Below are positions 55,601 to 60,539 of a stretch of 64,000 nucleotides of DNA, in pieces (position 1 is the first letter of the stretch; each line of letters opens with the position of its first letter). Below the pieces are notes generated by a model, which searched no databases, was not told the DNA's origin, and saw only the letters and a list, made by a program, of their open reading frames with translations. Both the position numbers and the translations under genes were made by a program. The DNA comes from Phoronis australis (Eukaryota > Phoronida > Phoronidae): the NCBI GenBank assembly GCA_002633005.1, contig NMRA01000332.1, forward strand, positions 302,972 through 366,971. The letters run 5' to 3'.

Positions 55601-56618
55601 ACAGAGGTGACAGTAATAGGCACCCACATACAAATATTTGGTCGCATAAAAAGCTCACTCCTTTTGCTACTACTCTTACCACTGAATATGTCAGCTAAGG
55701 GTCACTAAGTGCATCACACAGTGGCAAACTTGGGAAAAATTCTACCATTTTTACGTACAAGTCAGTGGGTCCTGAAAAGGACACGCATGACTAAAAACTT
55801 GACTAACCTACCTGATGAGCCTGGTTGGTGGTCGTACCCTCCAGAAGTTCGTGGTAAATACTGATGTATGAATCCCATGTACCTGATGACAATAAGAGTA
55901 GGACACCAAAACTGACACACTTTAAGGTCACTGTTCGCTTCGTTGGAGAAGACGGGGGCAAGATGGCACCATTCTCGGAGCTTGCGTTCTTCCGCCAAGG
56001 TAACAACTCGATGAACCTCTTGGGCAGGTTACGTCGTAGGTAAAACAGTACAGCAAAGCAGAGAGCGGCGGCTGAAATGAAGTCGGCGACCGCATCCACG
56101 TAATAGCCAAATGAGAACCGTTGGGAGTTAAAGTTGTGCTTCTGTTTCGTATGCGCTCTGTACACCACGCCATCCAAGGCATCGAGCCACGTGCGGAGCT
56201 CATACAATGCCGCACCAATTCGTCTCAGAGCGAGGCTATCCATGTTCACCAATTTTGCCGACAGTAGCGAAATGCCAATATGAATGACACTAATAACATC
56301 AGCTGTCATAAACCGTACATTCGTACTGAAATGTGTGATCTCATCAAAGCTTTCTGCTGATGGCACATAGATATAGTTGTTAGCTGGATCACTCATAACT
56401 AACTTAATGGTAATGTCCGAGAATGCTGTGTAATGGTGCTCTTCCTTCTTCACAATACTGTCACCCAACCTTCTTGCCTGGATATGAAAATACAGCGAGA
56501 CGTCCATGCAGAAGAAGTAAACAGCAATACAGAGCAGACATAAGTAGATGAACCTATTGCACCAATTACCACCAATTCTACTGTCCAAGATCTTTACTGG
56601 AACCATGACTGTCTCCAT
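7646..56618 (-). CDS. ceramide phosphoethanolamine synthase, four-exon model
   Basis: Join on the minus strand: 56618-55812, 19093-18971, 11762-11682, 7687-7646 (350 residues, all junctions phase 0). CPES transfers phosphoethanolamine from CDP-ethanolamine to ceramide; in Drosophila it works in the Golgi lumen. The identifying feature is the CDP-alcohol phosphotransferase signature in the form D-x2-DG-x2-YR-x16-G-x3-D-x3-D at residues 146-179, with Tyr before the Arg as in CPES rather than the usual Ala. Hydrophobic spans lie at about 23-44, 108-124, 178-194, 231-248, 293-308 and 316-335. Intron sizes are 36.7, 7.2 and 4.0 kb. The first three exons are well supported; the last is tentative. 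No other family with this motif and tail fits as well. Confidence 0.85.
7921..8475. other. overlapping open frames, no assigned gene
   Basis: Long open frames run on both strands (7940-8353 plus and 7921-8475 minus), which usually means chance or repeat-derived openness. The plus strand holds a YY1-like GCCGCCATATTGG at 8007-8019. CpG is somewhat more frequent from here to about 9600 than in the surroundings, so promoter-like sequence is possible. Neither translation resembles a known family. The block lies inside CPES intron 3. Confidence 0.3.
8541..8960 (+). repeat. dispersed repeat R3, copy 1
   Basis: This aligns over about 400 bp with 34583-34955. Shared blocks include TACAAAATTGTGG, TTGTTAAATTACGAT, CAACAAATTACCTGAAATC and TGTTGTCACGTGACG, followed by a GT-rich tract. 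The CACGTG E-box is kept in both copies. No protein-coding sequence is seen. Confidence 0.7.
8961..11681. other. CPES intron 3, remainder
   Basis: No gene is recognised. The CpG-richer region extends to about 9600; beyond it the sequence is ordinary AT-rich intron without visible repeats matching elsewhere in the window. Confidence 0.35.
11682..11762 (-). CDS. CPES coding exon 3
   Basis: This exon encodes residues 311-337 (27 codons). The acceptor is CTTATCTCTGCAG and the donor GTAAGT. The peptide starts EFLNWIQYIGY, continues into a membrane span (SLLIILIVATQ) and ends IHLQY. It joins directly to the VDKLW end of exon 2 to make one continuous carboxy-terminal membrane region. Confidence 0.8.
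11840..12135 (+). repeat. fragment of dispersed repeat DR
   Basis: It contains the DR 5' region (GTTGAAATGCG, then GTATGCTTCTAGG) and a GAATTTCATGAAAATCC segment. It is diverged and incomplete. It sits in CPES intron 2. Confidence 0.6.
12226..12721. mobile_element. hAT-like non-autonomous element, 496 bp
   Basis: The left end CAGGGCTTGGAAT is matched in inverted form at the right end (ATTCCAAGCCCTG). The element is flanked by AATTTT on both sides (12220-12225 and 12722-12727). CAGGG-type ends suggest hAT, but hAT target duplications are normally 8 bp and only 6 bp match here. The interior has repeated CGCGGAAA/TTTCCGCG motifs near both ends and no intact transposase. The left end recurs at 36711. 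Confidence 0.65.
13434..14612 (+). repeat. dispersed repeat DR, copy A
   Basis: A near full-length copy, from GAGCAACGCAGAGCGTTGAA to the terminal palindrome around 'CACATATAAATATGTG'. Modules of about 145-165 bp start with a CCACTAGG-type motif near 13520, 13960, 14102, 14263 and 14408. A simple GACGG tract lies near the 3' end. The copy is interrupted by the insertion at about 13555-13680, which is absent from copy C at 44.2 kb. Confidence 0.8.
13555..13680 (+). mobile_element. truncated copy of the TA-flanked GGTTAACCGCCC element
   Basis: It begins CCGTAAATGTTCGGGTTAAC after a TA, like the left end of the 25030-27454 element, and contains three GGGCGGTTAA-type motifs. Copy C of DR has an empty site (GTTGTACTTTGC) at the equivalent position, so this is an insertion. 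The right terminus does not match the expected inverted end, so it is truncated or internally deleted. Confidence 0.7.
14613..17469. other. CPES intron 2, no gene recognised
   Basis: No gene is seen. A GGGTTCAATTCCC on the minus strand near 15000 resembles a B box but has no matching A box. The stretch 16740-16800 shares a short similarity with 38335-38405. Confidence 0.35.
17470..17700 (+). repeat. dispersed repeat R4, copy 1
   Basis: It matches two separated blocks at 60540-60640 and 61270-61370: first a GCTGCATTTCACCC block, later a CAGAGTTTA...GGCCAACC...AAAATGGCA block. In the right-hand copy the blocks are about 630 bp apart; here about 60 bp. One copy has gained or lost sequence. Confidence 0.55.
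18109..18281 (+). repeat. four-copy tandem repeat, 43-44 bp unit
   Basis: Four diverged units contain CTGTCTAGAC, then ATCTAAACTAGTGCAA, then AAGGTTTG. Unit starts are near 18121, 18165, 18208 and 18252. No coding content. Confidence 0.85.
18350..18620. mobile_element. palindromic element with two tRNA-like arms
   Basis: A 271-bp inverted repeat runs from TATCAAATAAACACAG to CTGTGTTTATTTGATA, centred near 18485. Each arm contains a tRNA-like sequence: minus strand 18451-18372 with A-box AGCTCAGTGGTAAGAGC and B-box GATTCGATTCCC, and plus strand 18522-18598 with AGCTCAGTCAGG and TTCCATTCCC. The left arm is the better preserved tRNA-like copy. The fold would be a long hairpin of two head-to-head SINE heads. 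Confidence 0.75.
18898..18935 (-). repeat. damaged duplicate of the 3' end of CPES exon 2
   Basis: On the minus strand this resembles the last ~35 bases of exon 2 (18971-19005), including a degenerate donor-like CTATTGGTTAGT. The duplicated frame contains stops, so it is a non-coding partial tandem duplication. Confidence 0.55.
18971..19093 (-). CDS. CPES coding exon 2
   Basis: This exon encodes residues 270-310 (41 codons), between the acceptor TTGTTTTCAG and the donor GTGAGT. The translation contains WIIMWSWRILNAHSF followed by a hydrophobic stretch ending VDKLW, consistent with the membrane region that follows the catalytic core in CPES proteins. Both borders are phase 0 and match the neighbouring exons. 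A damaged partial copy of its 3' end lies just downstream at 18898-18935. Confidence 0.82.
19094..20195. other. CPES intron 1, no gene recognised
   Basis: Intronic sequence next to exon 2. I see nothing I can name; the open frame at 19327-19575 minus has no recognisable product. Confidence 0.35.
20196..21552 (+). repeat. dispersed repeat DR, copy B
   Basis: It starts GGAGCATTGAAATGCGCCCA and ends in the ATAAATATGTGGGC palindrome arm near 21540. CCACTAGG-type modules recur as in copies A and C, with an extra internal duplication around 20580-20800. The 3' end is interrupted by the foldback insertion at 21245-21523. Confidence 0.8.
21245..21523. mobile_element. foldback insertion with 13-bp target duplication
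   Basis: Arms of about 98 bp (21248-21345 and 21398-21495) are nearly perfect inverted copies around a ~52-base loop. A 28-base tail (21496-21523) follows the right arm. The 13-base sequence CATATAAATATGT flanks the insert on both sides (21232-21244 and 21524-21536). The host is the 3' end of DR copy B, where other DR copies have the sequence once. No coding content. Confidence 0.75.
21553..25027. other. CPES intron 1, no gene recognised
   Basis: Ordinary AT-rich sequence. A C-rich run lies near 23170-23200. Minus-strand open frames at 23815-24072 and 24512-24915 resemble no known protein and lack clear splice borders. Confidence 0.35.
25030..27454. mobile_element. 2.4-kb TA-flanked TIR element with subterminal arrays
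   Basis: The ends are CTGTAATCGTTCGGGTTAAC on the left and, inverted, CCATAATCATTCGGGTTAAC on the right. TA dinucleotides lie immediately outside (25028-25029, 27455-27456). Within ~230 bp of the left end and ~180 bp of the right end are repeated motifs of the form GGTTAACCGCCCATCCCC, in inverted orientation between ends, as expected of transposase binding sites. Open frames inside (25386-25643 plus, 26855-27076 minus) are not recognisable, so it looks non-autonomous. A truncated relative is at 13555-13680. Confidence 0.7.
27455..28370. other. CPES intron 1, no gene recognised
   Basis: Nothing recognisable before the RNase H fragment. No reverse transcriptase coding sequence is visible upstream of it. 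Confidence 0.4.
28371..29374 (+). pseudogene. RNase H end of a non-LTR retrotransposon ORF2
   Basis: The open frame 28371-29219 encodes an RNase HI domain at about residues 40-175. All catalytic positions are visible: D47 (CYTDDGS), E87 (FQAE), D115 (FSDSQ), H157 (RAHVG) and D167 (NENADRLAK). A carboxy-terminal Cys-rich piece (CPECG) follows. A TAG stops the frame at NTW, yet the same frame continues for about 50 more codons with related composition to a second stop at 29374. No reverse transcriptase or endonuclease lies upstream, so the copy is 5'-truncated. RNase H at the end of ORF2 is typical of I/R1/LOA-like clades; I cannot pick one. It lies in CPES intron 1, on the opposite strand. Confidence 0.8.
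29526..29749 (+). other. possible coding exon, product unknown
   Basis: The open frame (about 74 codons, including FCLEFIETKHLTKG and LKQEFETILQKVG) has protein-like composition and ends at a donor-like AGGTATGA. The left border lacks a good polypyrimidine tract. It could be an upstream exon of the plus-strand gene at 31.9-34.1 kb, but phases do not connect directly to the next candidate. Confidence 0.3.
30275..30397. mobile_element. hairpin MITE-like palindrome, ~120 bp
   Basis: It starts near TTATCCCCC and ends GGGGGATAA. Inner arms (TCTAGAGCC with GGCTCTAGA, and ATTTTGGAGAATTATC with GATAATTCTCCAAAAT) flank a GC-rich centre. No coding content and no second copy in the window. Confidence 0.6.
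30962..31032 (+). repeat. tRNA-derived SINE head
   Basis: A-box TGGTGTAGTGGT and a perfect B-box GGTTCGAATCC are present, with complementary ends (ACCGAG and CTCGGT). The anticodon arm does not fold cleanly, so I call it a SINE head rather than a tRNA gene. A perfect 20-base palindrome, TTATCTCACTAGTGAGATAA, follows at 31049-31068. Confidence 0.6.
31909..31938 (+). CDS. candidate micro-exon, unknown gene
   Basis: A 30-base exon between TATGTACAG and a strong donor GTAAGT. In the phase required by the next exon it reads RDVYYSLWS, then joins to GFTAAQREVF. I cannot identify an exon before it with matching phase. Confidence 0.4.
32368..32632 (+). CDS. candidate exon, unknown gene
   Basis: The acceptor is excellent (TTTTTCTTTTAG). 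The frame is open for the whole exon and reads as a mostly helical protein with Leu-rich segments (TKEGQEELFAVAGQLNY; RLYQQLLRVF). I ended it at the donor-like AGAGG/GTATAT because this gives phase 2, which matches the next exon; the open frame itself continues to 32699. The protein family is not recognised. HEAT-like helical repeats are possible but unproven. It lies inside CPES intron 1, on the opposite strand. Confidence 0.45.
32935..33010 (+). repeat. short DR-type module with CTCF-like motif
   Basis: A single module start, TTGCCACTAGAGGGCACAGT, resembles those of the DR family. CCACTAGAGGGCAC at 32979-32992 fits the CTCF core consensus at all 14 positions. Confidence 0.45.
33227..33514 (+). 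CDS. candidate exon, unknown gene
   Basis: A phase 2-to-2 exon of 288 bases, between TGCTTATAG and the donor GTAAGT. It encodes about 96 polar, probably disordered residues (for example NKEVNSDTNLASLDQN and RQTTARFPEKIMQG). No domain is recognised. Its phase matches both neighbours, which is the main support. Confidence 0.4.
33765..34137 (+). CDS. candidate terminal exon, unknown gene
   Basis: The acceptor TCCCCAATTTAG gives the phase needed after the preceding exon. The 123-residue translation is helix-rich: CFEYLKAFKIWLEVLGKR, AIVLEAILQAGI, then a region ending LALTVIPDLLKLHI. It closes at TAG. Composition and absence of stops suggest a real protein-coding segment, possibly an ARM/HEAT-like domain, but I do not recognise the family. 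No clear polyadenylation signal follows. Confidence 0.45.
34583..34955 (+). repeat. dispersed repeat R3, copy 2
   Basis: This is the counterpart of 8541-8960, with the same order of blocks and the conserved TGTTGTCACGTGACG. It is directly joined to the R5 repeat at 34966. Confidence 0.7.
34966..35215 (+). repeat. repeat R5, shared with the 5.1-kb element
   Basis: This aligns with 52862-53105 inside the 48954-54059 element. Shared blocks are GTTACAAAAGGC, GCAAGAA, TGTAACG/CGTAACG and GGGCTGTGTGAA. So part of that element exists here without its terminal repeats. Confidence 0.6.
35216..35705. other. no gene recognised
   Basis: Intronic or intergenic sequence with nothing I can name. Confidence 0.35.
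35706..35918 (+). repeat. direct repeat R6, copy 1 (~213 bp)
   Basis: Nearly identical to 37694-37905 in the same orientation, from AATCAGCTGATCATATCC to GGAATGTTCATAGCATG. It contains a TATA-like GGATAAATACG and several CG-rich palindromic blocks. The ends are not TG...CA and no target duplication is evident. Confidence 0.8.
35919..37693. other. sequence between the two R6 copies
   Basis: No protein-coding sequence is recognised, so nothing supports an LTR-retrotransposon interior. At 36711-36770 there is a copy of the left end of the hAT-like element of 12226 (CAGGGCTTGGAGTGA); no matching right end was seen. Confidence 0.45.
37694..37905 (+). repeat. direct repeat R6, copy 2 (~212 bp)
   Basis: Matches 35706-35918 with only scattered substitutions. 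Flanking bases differ on both sides. Confidence 0.8.
37906..38809. other. no gene recognised
   Basis: 38335-38405 has short similarity with 16740-16800. Nothing else can be named. Confidence 0.35.
38810..38880 (-). repeat. tRNA-derived SINE head, minus strand
   Basis: On the minus strand an A-box-like TGGTTTAGTGGGA and a B-box-like GGTTCAAGTCCC occur in tRNA spacing. The outer ends do not pair well, so it is not called as a functional tRNA gene. Confidence 0.5.
39272..39398 (+). repeat. four-copy tandem repeat, 31-bp unit
   Basis: Four units of exactly 31 bp share TCTAATACACACTGCAATAG. Units begin near 39275, 39306, 39337 and 39368. Confidence 0.9.
39399..41461. other. no gene recognised
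   Basis: AT-rich sequence between a tandem repeat and the Kolobok element; nothing recognisable. Confidence 0.35.
41466..43123 (+). mobile_element. Kolobok/T2-type element, 1.66 kb
   Basis: It is flanked on both sides by TTAA (41462-41465 and 43124-43127). The ends are AGGCGAATGCCAC and, inverted, AGGAGAATGCCAC (12 of 13 alike). TTAA targets, AGG-type ends and a THAP domain together are the known signature of Kolobok/T2 elements. It carries a broken THAP coding segment but no transposase catalytic region, so it is a non-autonomous deletion derivative. Confidence 0.8.
41630..41927 (+). pseudogene. THAP zinc-finger domain, frameshifted
   Basis: THAP is a C2CH DNA-binding module, here presumably the amino end of a Kolobok transposase. 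ATG at 41630 opens MPLYCGASC, giving the first Cys pair, then that frame stops. The rest is in another frame (open 41577-41927): SFFRLPREPEMLRKWLVV, then VCGRHFVDNDF with the Cys and His ligands, and a final FTVP resembling the terminal Pro motif. A frameshift therefore separates the two halves. No transposase domain follows. Confidence 0.75.
43124..44104. other. no gene recognised
   Basis: A direct repeat of GACTCAAGTCCGTTTC occurs near 43162 and 43297, with AACTTAA-rich sequence between. Nothing else is named. Confidence 0.4.
44105..45205 (+). repeat. dispersed repeat DR, copy C
   Basis: From AACAAGAGCAACGCAGAGCG to GCGCCCACAT. Module starts lie near 44200, 44528, 44675, 44836 and 44981; CCACTAGGTGGCGC (44836-44849) and CCACTAGGGGGCAC (44981-44994) fit the CTCF core consensus. 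A GACG microsatellite runs at about 45120-45165. This copy provides the empty site for the insertion in copy A. Confidence 0.85.
45206..46649. other. no gene recognised
   Basis: Nothing recognisable; the minus-strand open frame at 46229-46534 has no visible homology. Confidence 0.35.
46650..46910 (+). repeat. five-copy tandem repeat, 45-54 bp unit
   Basis: Units share ACCACCCAATGGTATTTG and GTTTACATTTGTCTTGTAC. An open frame over this region is an artefact of the repeat. Confidence 0.85.
47419..48015 (+). repeat. 23-bp minisatellite, about 26 copies
   Basis: Head-to-tail array with a fixed 23-base period and core GGTCATAACATAATTTTG. Variants (TAC/TAT start, CATAACA versus CATAATA or CACAACA) are interspersed and partly clustered, suggesting expansion in blocks. 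No unique spacers separate the units. Confidence 0.95.
48393..48953 (+). repeat. dispersed repeat DR, copy D left part
   Basis: Starts GAGCAATGCGAAGTGTTGAA and runs through three modules to CATCTCACAAATA, where the 5.1-kb element interrupts it. It resumes at 54060. Confidence 0.8.
50423..51075 (+). pseudogene. degraded coding sequence in the 5.1-kb element
   Basis: Protein-like stretches appear in alternating frames: FKNKCLVDEFTESVPTGRKR near 50510, YPKKWAKYERHLRKVIPEV near 50710, and LCNDGNPVCTYTLASIVKRG near 50985-51045. Stops and frameshifts separate them. I recognise no domain, and no transposase DDE motif could be assembled. Confidence 0.4.
52862..53105 (+). repeat. repeat R5 inside the 5.1-kb element
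   Basis: Aligns with 34966-35215 (GTTACAAAAGGC, GGGCTGTGTGAA). Shared segment of unknown role. Confidence 0.6.
54060..54127 (+). repeat. dispersed repeat DR, copy D right remnant
   Basis: Continues the module broken at 48953 (TAGATGCCTATGTGCCAAG, then GTAAACGTAAAAAACTA). It is directly followed by the start of a new DR copy. Confidence 0.75.
54128..55475 (+). repeat. dispersed repeat DR, copy E
   Basis: A full copy from AGAGCAACGCAGAGCG to the GTGGGCG palindrome arm near 55465. It has eight or more modules, with starts near 54221, 54367, 54512, 54667, 54817, 54966, 55127 and 55271. Three starts (54221-54234, 54367-54380, 54817-54830) fit the CTCF core consensus exactly. Confidence 0.85.
55476..55650 (+). 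repeat. dispersed repeat DR, partial copy F
   Basis: One terminal module (TTGCAACTAGGGGCCACA to ACCCACATACAAATATTTGG) appended to copy E. Confidence 0.65.
55812..56618 (-). CDS. CPES coding exon 1 (catalytic core)
   Basis: This exon encodes residues 1-269. The start was chosen as the first in-frame ATG, in a strong context (ATCGCCATGG); the same frame is closed upstream by TAA codons. It holds the amino-terminal membrane span, a lumenal-type loop, and the whole catalytic motif: LDALDGVVYR at 145-154 and GYYVDAVAD at 171-179. The last two acidic residues of the motif are D175 and D179. The exon ends in CATCAG followed by the donor GTAGGT. Upstream, a good acceptor (TTTACTTTCCAG) places the start inside this exon. 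Nothing indicates damage: no stops or frameshifts occur across 807 bases, unlike the transposon-rich surroundings. Confidence 0.9.
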
Positions 56619-56760
56619 GGCGATTTTGAAAGTAGCCTTCTTTGATATACTGCTGCTTAGCTCCTCAACTATAAGTAGGGAAATGAATCTCCTACAAAGG
56701 TAATTCAGCAGTGTCACGCAGCCGTTCTTCGTCTGTTAATAGTCGTCTAATTATCGCATC
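56619..56760 (-). other. 5'UTR part of CPES exon 1, with tiny upstream ORF
   Basis: The exon appears to begin right after the acceptor TTTACTTTCCAG (AG at 56762-56761 on the minus strand). Its second base opens an ATG CGA TAA, a two-codon upstream ORF ending 131 bases before the CPES start. At least one more 5' exon must lie to the right. Possible donors of the GTAAGA/GTAAGC type occur on the minus strand near 57124 and 57262, but I cannot choose between them. Confidence 0.55.
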
Positions 56761-57376
56761 CTGGAAAGTAAAGGACAATCAACTGATATGCAAAGGAAAG
56801 ACATGAAACAATTTCATTCATGAAAGTTGTAGATAATGACATAATCACATCCAAACGTTCGTAATAACCATGTAAACCTTTCCACTTCATTGGTAGTGGA
56901 GTCATGGCTCCGTTTCTGGTGTGATTTTTCTATTTTTTCTATGAACAGATCATCGAAAGAGTATCGCAGCTGTCTTACTGTTCTCGAGTTATTCGAGATT
57001 TTCAAAGGACTGGTGTCCCAAATAACTAAATTTTTTTCCCACAGATGTGTCTGAAATTTTGCATGTGGATACATCTTTTCAAGCGCTATCAGCATTGTGA
57101 AACCAGTTTCTTGGAACGTCTTACCGTGCTAGCGATATTCGAGATTTACTGCGCAGGTGACTGCTCTTTTGATGTTATTTATAGCTGCACAAGTTTCTTT
57201 GCCTATATTTGTGTTAGAGAATGCATTTTTGTCTAATCAACATGAAATTTATGCAGTGCTTACTTATTCAATAGCCCAAGGACTTTTGTGCTTGGGCGAA
57301 ATCGGGAGTCAAGATGGTACTGTGATGGCCATTTTTAATTATGTTTGCGGAACTCTGGCTCTGTGATCCTTTAGGA
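56761..57376. other. upstream intron of CPES, no gene recognised
   Basis: Minus-strand intron ahead of the first coding exon. A YY1-like AAGATGG and candidate donors near 57124 and 57262 might mark a 5' noncoding exon; evidence is weak. Confidence 0.3.
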
Positions 57377-58035
57377 CCAGTCATACAGCCGATTACACAT
57401 GAATCACTCATACAACACGCACAAATTCAATTTGTGCGAGTTTTGATCGTCGAGAAATTGACCAAATTTTCCGGGTGTAGAGGTTAGAAATCACTGACAA
57501 ATAACTGGCGAATCACCTATGGCCCACGCACATATCACTTACAATCACTGATGAATCACTGACATATCGCGCATATCGATGCATACAAGTGATATGTCAG
57601 CTAATTATCACTTTTGTAAGTGATTGTCAGTGGATGTGAGTGGAATGAACGTCATATATGCGTATTTCATGCGTGATATGAAGGTGGGGCGTCAGTGGAC
57701 GGACGTGGACGTGCGTGATTTCGAACCAGTTCTGACGCATAAGCACTGATGGCAAACGCGTGTCCAGCGCATGAATCACGCATACTCGATGCATAAACTA
57801 CGCACATCAACTCACGAATTACGCACACCGACGTAGAGTTGTGCGTTGGAAAATTTTTAAACCGTTCAAAACTCGAAATCGCGCACAAAACCCCCTCGAC
57901 GTACATCCACTTACATTCACTGATGCTCCACGTTGGTTCCACCGACCAATTACGCATACGACACAAGCTTCACGCAAAAGCGAAAATCTGTGCATGATTC
58001 ATGAGTGATTCATGCGTAATCGACTGTATGACTGG
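57377..58035. mobile_element. 659-bp MITE with ~35-bp inverted ends
   Basis: The left end CCAGTCATACAGCCGATTAC is matched inverted on the right by CCAGTCATACAGTCGATTAC, continuing into CATGAATCACTCAT. The interior is full of short TGATTCAT, AGTGATATG and GCGTGA-type repeats in both orientations. No coding sequence. The target duplication is unclear. Confidence 0.75.
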
Positions 58036-58399
58036 GCCTTTTGACCGAACCTTTTCAAATTTCATATGTAAATAGATCTCATCAAGGGCTAATACTAAAT
58101 GCTTTTGTCATCCACCTCACCTTTAAATTTTTATTTGATTTCACCAAGTGTCACTCTTCAGAGCGCTTTCATTTAAATGGTGTTTTCTGTGCAGTTTTGT
58201 CTATTCTTACAACTTCATTTCATTTGATAGTTGAAGCATTACACCTTAAAGTCCACCATTGTGCAATGGATAAGTCAAGTTCTGCTAGGATATTTCTACA
58301 AGTACTGGAGTAACAAAGAGTGTTCATATGCACGACTGTGCTCATTTGTGAATGGCAAAGAATGCAGTGGTGTTTTGGAGAGTTGAAGTGAGTGTGAAA

Positions 58400-58840
58400 A
58401 GTTAACTTTGGTCCTGGATTGAAGTTCACAGCGCCAGTTAACTTTCGCACTAAATAGGTGGATTTAATAGTAGAGCGTCGGCACTGCGGTGCGGTATGAA
58501 CGGTCAACTTCGGTCTAATTGAAGTTATCACCAGGGACCAGTTGTCATCAACAATTAAAGGGCAGTAGTGTTGTCGCTAATAGTTGCTTCATATTTTGCT
58601 CGAATAATAACCAATCGAATTAGTAATGTTTTATGTCAGTTAGCACACATAAATGTTAACTTCTCAAACTGTCACATTAAAAAAATGTTAGCCTGTACAA
58701 GATGCACCAGTGCCACCTTGTGATCACACTGTGACGACGACGGCATCACCTACCATTTACTTCGATGCTGTTACCCAAGCTGGTATGAATGACTCAATTA
58801 ACTTCACAGTTTACGTCCATGCTCCACTCATAAAGGAGTG
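58400..58840 (+). repeat. dispersed repeat family R2, copy 2
   Basis: Counterpart of 4735-5135, with several small insertions. The stretch just upstream (58140-58175, CACCAAGTGTCACTC) also recurs near 62968. Confidence 0.65.
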
Positions 58841-60539
58841 GTTATAAACCATGCTTTCTATCAAAAAAAGGTTTATTTAGGCCACTTACTATAAATTGGG
58901 AAATTGTTCCCTAGTGTGATTTCTGGGGTTGGAAAGATTTGAGAGTTCTTTATTTCTACAGACTAAGCTCATAAAATTTCAGATGGCGGCATGACCAGAA
59001 ATTTTAGGAATTTGGTCCGAAGAAATCACAAACTGTCATTTCTTGCTGAGCCCACAAATCACTTCTAAACAAATTCTACAGCTGCAATACATTGCAGAAT
59101 GGTAGACATTGAGGCAGACGCAAATACGGAATGTCACTACGGGGGGTGGGATGGGTGCAGGACGCTTCGGCTGAAAGTCAACATCAATCGAGCAGTTTCC
59201 CGAACCAAAAATTTGATAATGAACTCCGCCTCGATCATTAAAACCAACATACTGACCCCTGTAAATGTCAATAATTGTTGTTAGGTTTTGGCACCTCCTT
59301 GAGAATGATGGATAAAAAGTGAAAACCCTTTCCTATAGTGAGCAAAAATGAACACGTTGGTAAATTTCTAGCCCAAAAACTGAACCACTCGTACAGAAAA
59401 TAATTGAAATAAACCCTTTCATGGGGAACCTGTGTGCGAAAAAGTGACTCATTCGAGCAGAATCGCCCCTGTAATAACAAAAAAAACACAAAGTTACCAA
59501 CTTTGTTCAATATCTTTAAAACTTTTGTCTTTTTGGTGGCTAGAAGACAGTTTTCGATAAGAAATAATAATGTTGTTGACACGTCAGCTCACCATATCCT
59601 AAGTACGCCAGTGATGCGAGTTCAACTTAATACAGGGCTGTTCTTATCACAGTTGGCTGAATTGGAATATAAAGTATGCCAACATTGAATCATACTGTCA
59701 CTTTTCAAAGTAACAACTGTTCAGGTACCCAGTCCTTTCCATTTGGAAGTTATACACAGGTATTGTCCATGCACTGAAGTCTCACATGGTCACAGACAAG
59801 ACTCTCTTGTACAGGTATGATGTTTAAATACAAACTTTATTAGTACTCTTGAACAAAATCAATTTTAAACTGAACTGTCAACACCTGCTGTTACCAACCA
59901 ACACCTGTCCTTTTAAGGTCCTAAAGGTGCTAAAAACATTTCTTCTTCCAAAAATAATATCTTTTAATTTTGCCAACTCAGTTGGTAAAAGTGGTCTCAA
60001 TTTCTTCCTTGATCAGATATTAGAAGCCAAAATGAGCTGGCATCCAGCAATATGGGTCCAGTTTGGGAGAATCGCTGAAATTTAGGAAAACGAAATTCAT
60101 CTTTCTTGATTGGGCAATTTTAGCATTCATCATATTTGTCAAATGCTGGACATTGCGTTTTGTAGTGCTCATCAGAGCCTTAATATAGAAGTGGTTGTTA
60201 CCAAAATCATCTCTGTTTTCTGACATCCCCATTAAGCGTGTGAAATTTAAGTGATTCTTGACTTTGGGAGGACCACTATTTCCAATTTCTAAAATTTGGT
60301 ACAAGTTCCAACTTTGAGCAAAATAAATTAATGTTCACTTTCCCAAACTGGAGATTTGGAGATTTTTAACAAAGTTTCAGCCCTTCCCCAGTCCAGAAAC
60401 CATGTTTCTAATGTGAGAATATGGAGTTCTTAGAAAGTGGAATTCAATGCTGTTCAACCACAGTAGCCATTTTGTTGGTTCCTCTTTATAAACTCAAATG
60501 TCAATCTGAAAATCCCACAATTACGTTTATTTTGAAGAA
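58841..60539. other. no gene recognised
   Basis: Short open frames only; I see no known domain or clear repeat boundary. Confidence 0.35.
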
